Program-made: the position numbers and the translations under genes
In this document: positions 1-7,432 of the stretch, one piece after another
Layout of the letters: every line of letters begins with the position of its first letter
How positions within the stretch are numbered: position 1 is the first letter of the stretch
DNA from: JASHPR01 sp963833885
Lineage (GTDB): Bacteria; Actinomycetota; Actinomycetes; Streptosporangiales; Streptosporangiaceae
NCBI GenBank assembly: GCA_963833885.1
Contig: CAWHZU010000031.1
Location: forward strand, 248,001-312,000
Direction: 5' to 3'
DNA length: 64,000 bases
The notes under the pieces: model-generated
What the model was told of the DNA's origin: nothing
Database searches by the model: none
What the model saw: only the letters and a program-made list of their open reading frames with translations

Positions 1-178
1 CGCCGAATCGCCGGTGCACCTCGCGCAGCAGCAGCGTGCCGGTCAGCGAGTCCAGCCCGACTCCGGCCCCGAACAGCGGCACCTGCTCGCCCACGTCGGC
101 CAGTTCCGCGCGCCCGGTGGCCTCGGCCAGGATCTCGCGGAGTTCGGCGATGATCTCGGGCCCGCCGCCGCGTCTCAC
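1..178 (-). CDS. Acyl carrier protein (3' end outside window)
   Basis: Reading leftward from a GTG at 178, 59 codons are visible before the window edge. They give the first helix and the phosphopantetheine site of an acyl carrier protein: the GLDSLTG motif with Ser44 as the attachment serine, preceded by an LFGAGVGLDS loop typical of free-standing ACPs. A GGGGTGA Shine-Dalgarno sequence lies about 7 nt before the GTG, which decides the start. The gene follows the FkbH-like gene by 26 bp in the same direction, and FkbH-type proteins load glycolytic C3 units onto such carriers, so the two probably work together. The C-terminal helices are not visible. Confidence 0.8.
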   Translation of the reverse strand, partial: MRRGGGPEIIAELREILAEATGRAELADVGEQVPLFGAGVGLDSLTGTLLLREVHRRFG

Positions 179-204
179 CGCCCGGTCACCCCGCCGCCCC
201 GCCG

Positions 205-1233
205 TCAGGCCGCCGACGCCCACTCGGGCAGTTCGGGCAGCGGCCCGTCCAGCACCCGGGTGAACACCGCGGCCGGCTGGTCTGGCGTGCCGCCCTCGGC
301 CGCCCGGAAGCCGGAACCGGCCAGGGCCAGCCGCAGCGGCACGTTTCTGGGACTGACCAGGCACGGGACGGCCAGCGTCGCGGCGCCGTCCTGGGCGGCC
401 GACCGCGCCAGCCACGCGAGCAGTGCCTCGATGACGCCGCGGCCCATGGCCCGGCACGACATCATCAGCAGCGAGACCGTCCAGCCGTCCTCGGCGGTCT
501 CCACGACGCAGCCGCCGACCAGCCCGTCGTCTCCGAACCTGTCGTGCAGCCGCACCGTAGCGACCCGGTGCGCTGGCGAGCCGGTCAGCCCGGCCAGCTC
601 CGCCTCGGTCATGCCCCGGCCGGCCGAGTTGAACTGATGCGTGCGCACCGACAGCTCGTGCAGCCGCGGCACGTCCGCGGGCGTGGCATGGGCGATCGAC
701 ACCCGGGTGCCGCAGTACCGCAGGAACTCGTCCCGGGACCCGCCGAACGCCCGGGCCTCCTCCTGCCGGAGCCGCCGCTCGGCGTACATCTCGCCGCGGC
801 GGCGGGCCTCGTCCGTGACCACCGGAGGGCTGAACTCCGGCCAGCCGACGGCGTCCGCCATGTCCTCAGGCGACAGCACCAGGGCCTCGGGCACCCGGAA
901 CGAGACCTCGGCCCGCTCGTAGAGGTCGTCGTCGACGAACGCGACCGCTTCGGGTGCCATGGCCAGATCGGCGACGATCCGGCTCACCGCGTCCGACTTG
1001 CGGTCCCAGCCGCATTCAACGGCCGCGAACTGCAGGCCGGTGGCCTTCTCGGCGTACTCGGCCGCCTCCTGCGGGTTCCTGCTGGCGATGGCGTGCAGGA
1101 TGCCGCGCTCGGCCAGCTCGGCGGCGACCGAGACCATCGCCGGATCGGGCGGTGGCGGCTGGGAGCCGGATTCCAGGTACACCCCGGACAGCATCGTGTT
1201 GTCGAGGTCCCAAATGACGCATTTGATCATCAT
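205..1233 (-). CDS. FkbH-like HAD-IIIC phosphatase with C-terminal GNAT-like domain
   Basis: The 342-residue product starts with the HAD motif DLDNT (about residues 9-13), followed by the FVDDD motif near residue 108; residues 1-150 form a HAD-IIIC domain and about 170-342 an acetyltransferase-like fold, the layout of FkbH-type proteins. Family members take 1,3-bisphosphoglycerate, remove a phosphate and pass a glyceryl group to an ACP as a polyketide starter or extender precursor. The ATG at 1233 overlaps the stop of the upstream acetyltransferase gene (ATGA at 1230-1233), so translation is coupled. An ACP gene follows at once, supporting ACP loading. The substrate is an inference; other FkbH relatives may use other acyl phosphates. 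Confidence 0.82.
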   Translation of the reverse strand: MMIKCVIWDLDNTMLSGVYLESGSQPPPPDPAMVSVAAELAERGILHAIASRNPQEAAEYAEKATGLQFAAVECGWDRKSDAVSRIVADLAMAPEAVAFVDDDLYERAEVSFRVPEALVLSPEDMADAVGWPEFSPPVVTDEARRRGEMYAERRLRQEEARAFGGSRDEFLRYCGTRVSIAHATPADVPRLHELSVRTHQFNSAGRGMTEAELAGLTGSPAHRVATVRLHDRFGDDGLVGGCVVETAEDGWTVSLLMMSCRAMGRGVIEALLAWLARSAAQDGAATLAVPCLVSPRNVPLRLALAGSGFRAAEGGTPDQPAAVFTRVLDGPLPELPEWASAA

Positions 1234-1754
1234 GCGTTGCCGCCTTCCCCGTGTGAGCTGGCCACCCGCTTTTCCATCGTGACGTGCGTCGCCTCGAAAC
1301 CGAACTTCCGGTACAGCGCCCGCATGCCGAGGTTCCTCGCGTGAACCTTCCCGGTGAGCTGGCGCAGCCCGGCCTCGTCGGCCGCCCGCAGCACGGCGGC
1401 CAGCAGCAGCTCGCCTATCAGGCTGCGGCCGGGGACGTCGGCAACGGCCAGCGACCTGAAGTTCCCGTACCGCGCGCCGGTCAGCGAGTTGGTCCTGCCG
1501 GACAGCCACGCCCAGCCGACCGGCTCGTCCGGCGCCGCCTCGGCGGCTGCCACGAGCGTGATCTCCCCCGGCTTGCCCAGCGCACCGCCGACCCGCCTGC
1601 GGTGCAGCCCGGCGTCGGTGACCGCCTCATCGCCGAACGACACCTGCGCGATCTCCACCTCGAAGTTGGCGATCGCGTCGAGATCGTCGGCTGTGGCCTC
1701 CCGGACCAGGTATCTGGGCAGGCCGGAACTCCCCGGACCTGCCTCGCCGCTCAT
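1230..1754 (-). CDS. GNAT-family N-acetyltransferase
   Basis: The 174-residue protein has the GNAT layout: an N-terminal VREATADDLDAI strand-helix, a central acetyl-CoA binding core (FRSLAVADVPGRSLIGELLLAA) and the C-terminal ARNLGMRALYRKFGFE motif typical of the family. It overlaps its upstream neighbour by 4 nt (ATGA at 1751-1754) and its downstream neighbour by another 4 nt, so it sits inside a tightly coupled operon with the branched-polyamine synthase and the FkbH-like gene. A role in acylating a polyamine is plausible from context but not shown by the sequence. A longer frame is open upstream, but it lies inside the polyamine synthase gene and has no coding character. Confidence 0.82.
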   Translation of the reverse strand: MSGEAGPGSSGLPRYLVREATADDLDAIANFEVEIAQVSFGDEAVTDAGLHRRRVGGALGKPGEITLVAAAEAAPDEPVGWAWLSGRTNSLTGARYGNFRSLAVADVPGRSLIGELLLAAVLRAADEAGLRQLTGKVHARNLGMRALYRKFGFEATHVTMEKRVASSHGEGGNA

Positions 1755-2941
1755 TCCGCTCCCGTTTCCGTTTCCGTTCCCGTACGCGCCCGCAGCGGCA
1801 TCGGCCGGAACACCGAGCCGCCGCACTGCGGGCACCCGGCCTCTTGCAGCGCCGCGATGCGTGGCCACCGGCCACCCGGGCCGACCTCGTGCACGGCCCG
1901 GCAGCCTGCACACCGGTACGGCCGGGCCGCGGTCGCCCGGACCTCGGCCGTGTACAGCGGCCCGGCGGCGTCGCCCTCGATGAGCGGCGCGGCAGCCGCC
2001 GTGCTGCGCAGATAGTACAGGTGGCTGGTGCCGGCCAGGATGCCTGCGCCCAGGTACTCGTTGAAGTTGGGCCACAGCGCACGCACGGCCAGCCCCATGG
2101 AGCCGATCAGCTGCTGTACGTGCAGCGTTTCGTCGGGCCTGCGGGCGCCGAACGAGAAGAAAACCTGCCTGCCGGGCTCGGGCGCCAGCGCGCTGACCGC
2201 GCGGGACAAGAACAGCTCTGCCCCGGCGACGGTGTACGGCGGGTCGGTGCAGGCCACGTCGAACCCGTCGGCCAGGCCGCCGGGCAGCGGACGGCGCAGG
2301 TCATGCTCGACCAGTTCCGCGTCGATCCCGGTGCCCGAGATCTGGTCAGCGGCCCAGGCCAGCACGTCGGAATCGGAGTCGATGACGGTCAGCCGCTCGA
2401 TCCCGGCGGTGGCACCGACGGCAGCGGCGAAGGCGCTGATCGCCACCGACATCAGGTCGTCGTCGCCGAGCAGCAGGATCCTGCGGCCGAGCAGCGCGCC
2501 CGCCTCGTGCATGGCCAGCACCCGCCGGATCTTCGTGGCGACCGTGCAGTGCGTCTGGTCCAGCTCCGGCTTTGCCGAGGGAGCCCCCGCCGCCGCCCGG
2601 TCCAGCAGCGCGGCCAGCCCGGCCAGGGCGGCGGGGACGACGAACCCGCTGCCCGCGCACTCCGGGCAGATCACGCTGAGGTCCGCGTGGTAGGTGGCGA
2701 GCAGCTCCCGGCCGGTGGTGGTCAGCCGGACCGGCCTGGCCCGGTCGACAACGCCGCGCCGGCGCAGCTCGTTGCAGACCGCGGCGACGATGGGCACCGG
2801 CAGCTCGGCCATCCGGCTCACCTCGCGGACCGCCACGGGCTCGCTGCGGGCGATGGCGCGCAGCACGTCACTAACGCCGGAAGGTCCCTCGGCCAGGCCC
2901 ACAGCCGACGCGACGTCGGCGATGACCGAGTCCATGTCCAT
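1751..2941 (-). CDS. bpsA: N4-bis(aminopropyl)spermidine synthase-like (branched-polyamine synthase)
   Basis: The 396-residue product has a winged-helix-like N-terminus (about 1-85), a CPECAGSG zinc knuckle near residue 93, a GDDD motif (LLLGDDDLMS) near residue 155 and a DPPYT motif with Asp233. These are hallmarks of BpsA enzymes (formerly DUF43), which transfer aminopropyl groups from decarboxylated AdoMet onto a secondary amine to make branched polyamines. The decarboxylated AdoMet supplier speD is divergently encoded 26 bp away. An extra four-cysteine segment (CAGC and CPQC, about residues 345-375) extends the C-terminus beyond the length I expect for the family. No clear ribosome binding site precedes the ATG at 2941, so the mRNA may be leaderless. 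The exact product cannot be read from sequence. Confidence 0.82.
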   Translation of the reverse strand: MDMDSVIADVASAVGLAEGPSGVSDVLRAIARSEPVAVREVSRMAELPVPIVAAVCNELRRRGVVDRARPVRLTTTGRELLATYHADLSVICPECAGSGFVVPAALAGLAALLDRAAAGAPSAKPELDQTHCTVATKIRRVLAMHEAGALLGRRILLLGDDDLMSVAISAFAAAVGATAGIERLTVIDSDSDVLAWAADQISGTGIDAELVEHDLRRPLPGGLADGFDVACTDPPYTVAGAELFLSRAVSALAPEPGRQVFFSFGARRPDETLHVQQLIGSMGLAVRALWPNFNEYLGAGILAGTSHLYYLRSTAAAAPLIEGDAAGPLYTAEVRATAARPYRCAGCRAVHEVGPGGRWPRIAALQEAGCPQCGGSVFRPMPLRARTGTETETGAE

Positions 2942-2966
2942 GAGGGTGTACGGTATCCTCCCTCAT
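2940..2966. promoter_or_regulatory. 27-bp inverted repeat between bpsA and speD
   Basis: ATGAGGG (2940-2946) and CCCTCAT (2960-2966) are perfect inverted arms around a 13-nt centre. They fill almost the entire 26-bp gap between two divergent start codons, so both promoters must overlap this element or the start codons. It is a candidate operator for joint control; TATCCT at 2954-2959 could be the -10 box of a leaderless speD mRNA. That reading is inference. Confidence 0.45.
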
Positions 2967-2967
2967 C

Positions 2968-3396
2968 ATGCCCGGCATCGACGCGGCTCGCAGCTACCGG
3001 CAACTGCCCAGGCAGGAGCCACTCGCGCCGAAGTTCCTCTACGCCGTCGACGCGAGGCTCGCCCGTTCCTCACCGGTGGCCGACATCACGCGGCTGACCT
3101 CCCTGACGGCCGCCGCGGTGGAGGCGGGCAACGGCCACGTGCTCGACGCGAGTCACGTGATCTTCCCGAACGGCGCGATCACGCTGGTGCTGATCCTCGC
3201 CGAGTCGCACCTGTCGATTCACACCTGGCCGGAAGAGGACCTGATCGCGATCGACCTGTTCAGCTGCGGCGGGATCGACGGCGACGCCGTGATCTCCGGG
3301 CTCACCCGGTCGCTCCGGCTCGAGGCGGTCTCGGTGCACAAGATGGCCCGCGGCGTGCCGGACGACCTGCCGCACGGCACCGACCAGGCTATTTAA
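2968..3396 (+). CDS. speD: S-adenosylmethionine decarboxylase proenzyme (prokaryotic class 1B-like)
   Basis: The 142-residue proenzyme carries the self-processing motif AESHLSIHTWPE: cleavage is expected between Glu79 and Ser80, leaving Ser80 as the pyruvoyl group, with the HTWPE segment and the DLFSCGG motif (about residues 96-102) forming the active site. It makes decarboxylated AdoMet, the aminopropyl donor for spermidine and branched polyamines. The length and motifs fit the short bacterial/archaeal form rather than the long E. coli form. It is transcribed away from bpsA across a 26-bp gap, so enzyme and consumer are linked. No Shine-Dalgarno sequence is visible before the ATG. Confidence 0.92.
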   Translation: MPGIDAARSYRQLPRQEPLAPKFLYAVDARLARSSPVADITRLTSLTAAAVEAGNGHVLDASHVIFPNGAITLVLILAESHLSIHTWPEEDLIAIDLFSCGGIDGDAVISGLTRSLRLEAVSVHKMARGVPDDLPHGTDQAI

Positions 3397-3402
3397 CCGA
3401 AC

Positions 3403-3435
3403 GTTCACCAGTTGTATCCCTAATAGCCTTCATCA
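3403..3435 (+). promoter_or_regulatory. PHO-box-like 11-nt direct repeats upstream of first phosphate permease
   Basis: Three consecutive 11-nt units begin GTTCACC (3403), GTATCCC (3414) and AGCCTTC (3425). The first matches the GTTCACC core of Streptomyces PhoP direct-repeat units. The same arrangement occurs at 5356-5388 before the second permease gene, although the surrounding intergenic DNA differs. Binding by a PhoP-like regulator is inferred. Confidence 0.5.
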
Positions 3436-3475
3436 CTCTAAGTATTCGCAATGTTGCTATCCGTAGCATGGCCTC

Positions 3476-4906
3476 ATGGGGGCGCAACCAGGATCGGCCG
3501 AACCGGGCAGGTTCGATTCGCTCGATGACGCCAAGATCAACCGGTTCCAGCTGAAGATCATGTTCGTGTCGGGCATGGGGTTCTTCACCGATGCCTACGA
3601 CCTGTTCGTGATCGGCATCGTCGTAGCGCTGCTGAAGACCGAGTGGAATCTTTCCACCGGCCAGGTTTCCTGGCTGAACTCGGCGACGCTGCTGGCCTCG
3701 GCGGTCGGCGCGATCGTCTTCGGCCGGATCGCCGACATCCTCGGCCGCAAGCGCATCTACGGCTATGAGGTGCTGATCCTCGCCATCGGGGCGCTCGCGT
3801 CGGCGTTTGCGCCGAACTACACGTTCCTGCTGATCTGCCGGATCATCCTGGGGATCGGCATCGGGGGCGACTACCCGGTGTCGGCGACGATCATGAGCGA
3901 GTACTCGGGCAAGCAGACCCGGGGCCGGATGGTCGGCCTCGTGTTCGCGATGCAGGGCGCGGGCCTGATCGTCGGCCCGCTGGTGGCCTCGATCCTGCTC
4001 GGCTCCGGCATATCGAACGACTACACCTGGCGGATTCTGCTCGCGCTCGGCGCGATACCGGGGCTGGCGGTCTTCTACCTGCGGCGCCAGATCCACGAGA
4101 CGCCCCGGTTCGCGGCGGCGGGCGGCGCCCACGAGGAGGCCGCTGCCGCGATCGGGGCGGCGACCGGCAGCGCCCCGGCCCCGCGGTCGGCCGTGGAATC
4201 GAAGGCGAGGAATCCGCAGAGTGTGCTCGGCGGTTTCATGATCCTGGCCAGGAGCCGCCGGATGCTGCTGTGGCTGATTGGCACCGCGGGCTGCTGGGCG
4301 CTGCTGGACTTCTGCTACTACGGCAACACGATCTCCACGCCCGAGATCCTCAAGCTACTCAACCCGCACGCCTCGCTGCTGCACAATACGCTGGTCCAGC
4401 TGGGGATCTTCGTGGTGTTTGCGGTGCCCGGCTACGTCGTCGCGATCCTGCTACTGGACAAGACCGGGCGGCGCGGCATCCAGATACTGGGGTTCGGGAT
4501 GATGGCGCTGATGTTCCTGCTCATCGGCTTCATCCCCAGCGTCACGACCGTGGCCTTGCAGTTCGTCCTGCTGTACGGGGTCAGTTACTTCTTCACCGAG
4601 TTCGGCCCCAATACCACCACGTTCATCTACCCGGCCGAGATCTTCCCCGTGGAGGTCAGAACCACCGGTCACGGCATCTCGGCGGGTGCCGGAAAGATGG
4701 GCGCATTCGCCGGGGCGTTCCTGTTCCCCGACATGCTCGCGTCATCGCTGGGCGTCCGCGGGGCCGAGATCGTGGCTGGCGTGGTGGCAGCGGCCGGAAT
4801 GCTGCTCACCATCGCGCTCCTCCCCGAGCCGAAGGGCAAGACTCTCGAAGAGCTGTCGGCGGATGCCTACGCTCCCCGTGAACTCAAGCTGGAGACTGCG
4901 CGATGA
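3476..4906 (+). CDS. PHS-type MFS permease, probable phosphate:H+ symporter (copy 1)
   Basis: The 476-residue protein has about 12 membrane segments and the signatures of the phosphate:H+ symporter (PHS) family: GMGFFTDAYDLFVIG in helix 1, the GRIADILGRKRIYG loop, and GGDYPVSATIMSEYSG around residues 130-145. A hydrophilic loop of about 40 residues separates the two six-helix halves. It should import phosphate or a related anion across the cytoplasmic membrane. Its stop overlaps the start of a universal stress protein gene (ATGA at 4903-4906). A close paralogue with the same partner follows at 5429. PHO-box-like repeats lie 41-73 bp upstream, which fits phosphate control. Substrate specificity is inferred; some relatives carry organic acids. 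Confidence 0.85.
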   Translation: MGAQPGSAEPGRFDSLDDAKINRFQLKIMFVSGMGFFTDAYDLFVIGIVVALLKTEWNLSTGQVSWLNSATLLASAVGAIVFGRIADILGRKRIYGYEVLILAIGALASAFAPNYTFLLICRIILGIGIGGDYPVSATIMSEYSGKQTRGRMVGLVFAMQGAGLIVGPLVASILLGSGISNDYTWRILLALGAIPGLAVFYLRRQIHETPRFAAAGGAHEEAAAAIGAATGSAPAPRSAVESKARNPQSVLGGFMILARSRRMLLWLIGTAGCWALLDFCYYGNTISTPEILKLLNPHASLLHNTLVQLGIFVVFAVPGYVVAILLLDKTGRRGIQILGFGMMALMFLLIGFIPSVTTVALQFVLLYGVSYFFTEFGPNTTTFIYPAEIFPVEVRTTGHGISAGAGKMGAFAGAFLFPDMLASSLGVRGAEIVAGVVAAAGMLLTIALLPEPKGKTLEELSADAYAPRELKLETAR

Positions 4907-5325
4907 CGTACCGGATCGTGGCTGGCATCGACGGGTCGGAGCACAGCAACGCGGCGCTGCGGTGGGCGCTGAAGGAGGCCGAGTGCCACTCGGGGACGGT
5001 GACCGCGGTGGTCGCCTGGCAGGTGCCGTTCCTGTCCTTCCCGGGCGGGTTCGACCGGAACGAGCTGGAGAAGGCGTACAAGAACTTCGTGATCGAGACC
5101 GTCAGCGCGATCGCGCCCAAGCCGGCCGTTCCGCTGGAGACCCTGGTCGCCGAAGGCGACCCGACCGAGTCGCTGGTCGAAGCGTCCAAGGGCGCGAACC
5201 TGCTGGTGCTCGGGATCCGGGGCCGGTCGCGGTTCGCCGGGCTGCTGCTCGGCTCGGTGAGCCAGGGCGCCGCTGCCACCGCGCACTGCCCTGTGGTTTT
5301 GGTCAAGGTGACCGATCAAAAGTGA
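4903..5325 (+). CDS. Universal stress protein, UspA family (copy 1)
   Basis: The 140-residue single-domain protein begins with the RIVAGIDGSEHSNAALRWAL strand-helix of Usp domains and ends with the nucleotide-binding loop GIRGRSRFAGLLLGSVSQ (about residues 104-121), the G-x-x-G...GS pattern of ATP-binding Usp proteins. Its ATG overlaps the permease stop codon, so the two are translated together. A paralogue (6936-7358) is very similar throughout and stands in the same position after the second permease. The pairing suggests that the Usp regulates or senses transport, but this is inference. Confidence 0.88.
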   Translation: MTYRIVAGIDGSEHSNAALRWALKEAECHSGTVTAVVAWQVPFLSFPGGFDRNELEKAYKNFVIETVSAIAPKPAVPLETLVAEGDPTESLVEASKGANLLVLGIRGRSRFAGLLLGSVSQGAAATAHCPVVLVKVTDQK

Positions 5326-5355
5326 GCCCTGGCCAGATGTCCGAAATTCAGCAGT

Positions 5356-5388
5356 GTTCACCCGGAGTATCCCATAACGCCACTTTGA
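5356..5388 (+). promoter_or_regulatory. PHO-box-like 11-nt direct repeats upstream of second phosphate permease
   Basis: The units begin GTTCACC (5356), GTATCCC (5367) and CGCCACT (5378), each 11 nt apart, mirroring the element at 3403. The first unit, GTTCACCCGGA, fits the actinomycete PhoP direct-repeat core well. Conservation of this block between two otherwise different intergenic regions suggests function. Confidence 0.5.
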
Positions 5389-5428
5389 CGTAGAGCGGTC
5401 GCAAGGTCGCGCTGCGCTCATAAACGGT

Positions 5429-6865
5429 ATGAGTGCTGACTCCTCGGCCGCCGCGAGCCCCAACGCTTTTCAGGCGCTCGACGACTCGAAGATCACCAGG
5501 TTCCAGATCAAGACCATGTTCGTCTCCGGCATGGGCTTTTTCACCGACGCCTATGATCTGTTCGTCATCGGCATCGTGGTCTCGCTGCTCAAGACGCAGT
5601 GGTCCCTGTCGACCGGCCAGGTGTCGTGGCTGAACTCTGCCACGCTGCTGGCGTCGGCGTTTGGCGCGATCATCTTCGGCCGTATCGCCGACATGCTCGG
5701 CCGCAAACGGATCTACGGATATGAGGTGCTCATCCTCGCCGCCGGCGCGATCGCGTCGGCGTTCGCGCCAAATTACACCTTCCTGCTGGTTAGCCGGATC
5801 GTGCTCGGGATCGGTATCGGCGGCGACTACCCGGTCTCGGCGACGATCATGAGCGAGTACTCGGGGAAGCAGTCGCGCGGCAAGATGGTCGGGATGGTGT
5901 TCGCCATGCAAGGCGCCGGCCTGGTCGTCGGGCCGCTGGTCGCCTCGATCTTCCTGGGCACTGGCGTCAGCGACAACCTCACCTGGCGGCTCCTGCTCGG
6001 CCTGGGCGCGATCCCCGGCCTGGCGGTGTTCTACCTGCGCCGCCAGATCCACGAGACGCCGCGGTTCGCCCTGGCGGGCGGCGCCCATGAAGAAGCCGCG
6101 GCGGCGATCGCTGACGCTACCGGAAGCGGGTCCGGAAAGGTGGCCCCGGGTGAGTCCACCGCGAAGACCCCGCACAGTGTGGCCGATGGCTTCCTCGAAC
6201 TGATCCAAAACCGGCGCCTGCTGGTCTGGCTGATCGGCGCCGCGGGCTGCTGGATGCTGCTGGACTTCTGCTACTACGGCAACACGATCTCCCAGCCGGA
6301 GATCATCAAGCTGGCGAACCCGCATGCCAGCGAGCTGCACACGATCCTGCTTCAGCTGGCCATCGTGGCGGTGTTCGCGGTGCCTGGGTACATTGTGGCG
6401 ATCCTGCTGCTGGACAGGATCGGGCGCAAGACCATCCAGATGCTCGGCTTCGCCATCATGGCGCTGATGTTCCTGCTCATCGGCGTCATCCCGGCGGTGT
6501 CTACCACCCTCGCGCCGTTCCTGATCCTGTACGGCATCAGCTACTTTTTCACCGAGTTCGGGCCGAACATGACGACGTTCATCTACCCGGCCGAGCTGTT
6601 CCCGACCGAGGTGCGAACGACCGGCCACGGCATCTCCGCCGGGGCCGGGAAGATAGGCGCGTTCATCGGCGCCTTCCTGTTCCCCGACATCCTCGGCTCG
6701 CACCTCGGCCTCCGGGGCGCGATGACCATCTGCGCGGTCGTGGCGGCCGTCGGCCTGCTGCTGACCGCGTTCGCGCTGCCCGAGACGCGGGGCAAGAGCC
6801 TGGAAGAGCTGGAGGAGAGCGCCTTCGAAGCTGCGCCCAGCAAGCTCCGGGTTCAGCCCGCCTGA
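5429..6865 (+). CDS. PHS-type MFS permease, probable phosphate:H+ symporter (copy 2)
   Basis: This 478-residue permease is a close paralogue of the protein encoded at 3476-4906. It shares GMGFFTDAYDLFVIG, the GRIADMLGRKRIYG loop, GGDYPVSATIMSEYSG and the late FTEFGPNMTTFIYPAE segment. Divergence is greatest at the N-terminus, in the central hydrophilic loop (about residues 205-245) and at the C-terminus. The pair arose by tandem duplication together with the downstream Usp gene. Here the Usp gene is not overlapping but lies 70 bp away. The two copies may differ in affinity or regulation; the sequence does not say which. Confidence 0.85.
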   Translation: MSADSSAAASPNAFQALDDSKITRFQIKTMFVSGMGFFTDAYDLFVIGIVVSLLKTQWSLSTGQVSWLNSATLLASAFGAIIFGRIADMLGRKRIYGYEVLILAAGAIASAFAPNYTFLLVSRIVLGIGIGGDYPVSATIMSEYSGKQSRGKMVGMVFAMQGAGLVVGPLVASIFLGTGVSDNLTWRLLLGLGAIPGLAVFYLRRQIHETPRFALAGGAHEEAAAAIADATGSGSGKVAPGESTAKTPHSVADGFLELIQNRRLLVWLIGAAGCWMLLDFCYYGNTISQPEIIKLANPHASELHTILLQLAIVAVFAVPGYIVAILLLDRIGRKTIQMLGFAIMALMFLLIGVIPAVSTTLAPFLILYGISYFFTEFGPNMTTFIYPAELFPTEVRTTGHGISAGAGKIGAFIGAFLFPDILGSHLGLRGAMTICAVVAAVGLLLTAFALPETRGKSLEELEESAFEAAPSKLRVQPA

Positions 6866-6921
6866 CCCCGTCCGGGCAGCAGCCCGGCGAACCTGATATC
6901 ACCGAGGAGGTGAAGCGGCAC

Positions 6922-6939
6922 ATGCCGCGAATCCGGTGA
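6922..6939 (+). CDS. Five-codon leader ORF coupled to second usp gene
   Basis: ATG at 6922 opens the peptide MPRIR and ends at TGA 6937-6939, which overlaps the GTG start of the Usp gene (6936). The strong AGGAGGTGA sequence at 6905-6913 is 8 nt from this ATG but 22 nt from the GTG, so ribosomes probably load on the leader and reinitiate. It is an interpretation of signals; the peptide itself probably has no function. Confidence 0.4.
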   Translation: MPRIR

Positions 6940-7358
6940 CGTACCGCATCGTGGTTGGCGTGGACGGGTCGGAACACAGCAACGCAGCGCTGCGGTGGGC
7001 GCTCGCCGAGGCCGAGGCCCATTCCGACGGCATGGTCACCGCCGTGCTGTCCTGGCAGGTGCCGTTCCTATCGTTCCCCGGCGCGTTCGACCGGGACGAG
7101 CTGGAGAACGCGTACAAGAATTTCTTGATCGAGACCGTGAGCGCGATCGCGCCCAAGCCGGCCGTGCCGCTGGAGACGCTTGTGGCCGAGGGCGACCCGA
7201 CCGAGTCGATGGTCGAGGCGTCGAAAGACGCGAACCTGCTGGTCCTCGGCATCCGCGGCCGCTCTCCGTTCGCCGGGCTGCTCCTCGGCTCAGTGAGCCA
7301 GGGAGCCGCGGCGACCGCGCACTGCCCCGTTGTGCTGGTCAAGCGGACCGACGACTGA
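6936..7358 (+). CDS. Universal stress protein, UspA family (copy 2)
   Basis: The 140-residue Usp domain protein is nearly identical in layout to the one at 4903-5325, including the GVDGSEHSNAALRWAL start and the GIRGRSPFAGLLLGSVSQ nucleotide-binding loop. The GTG at 6936 is chosen because the frame is blocked upstream and the homologous start matches copy 1. It has no ribosome binding site of its own at normal distance and seems to depend on the leader ORF at 6922. It completes the duplicated permease-Usp module. Confidence 0.88.
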   Translation: MTYRIVVGVDGSEHSNAALRWALAEAEAHSDGMVTAVLSWQVPFLSFPGAFDRDELENAYKNFLIETVSAIAPKPAVPLETLVAEGDPTESMVEASKDANLLVLGIRGRSPFAGLLLGSVSQGAAATAHCPVVLVKRTDD

Positions 7359-7432
7359 GCATCCAAGGGGTAACTCGCGGGGGCCGCAGATCCGCGCTTT
7401 GATGGGCCTTCGAGCACACGTCCGGAGGCCCC

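Noticed and set aside
1284..2015. Long plus-strand frames opposite the bpsA and GNAT genes
   Set aside because: They are antisense shadows of genes with clear family motifs; their composition (Arg/Pro/Gln-rich) has no protein family character.
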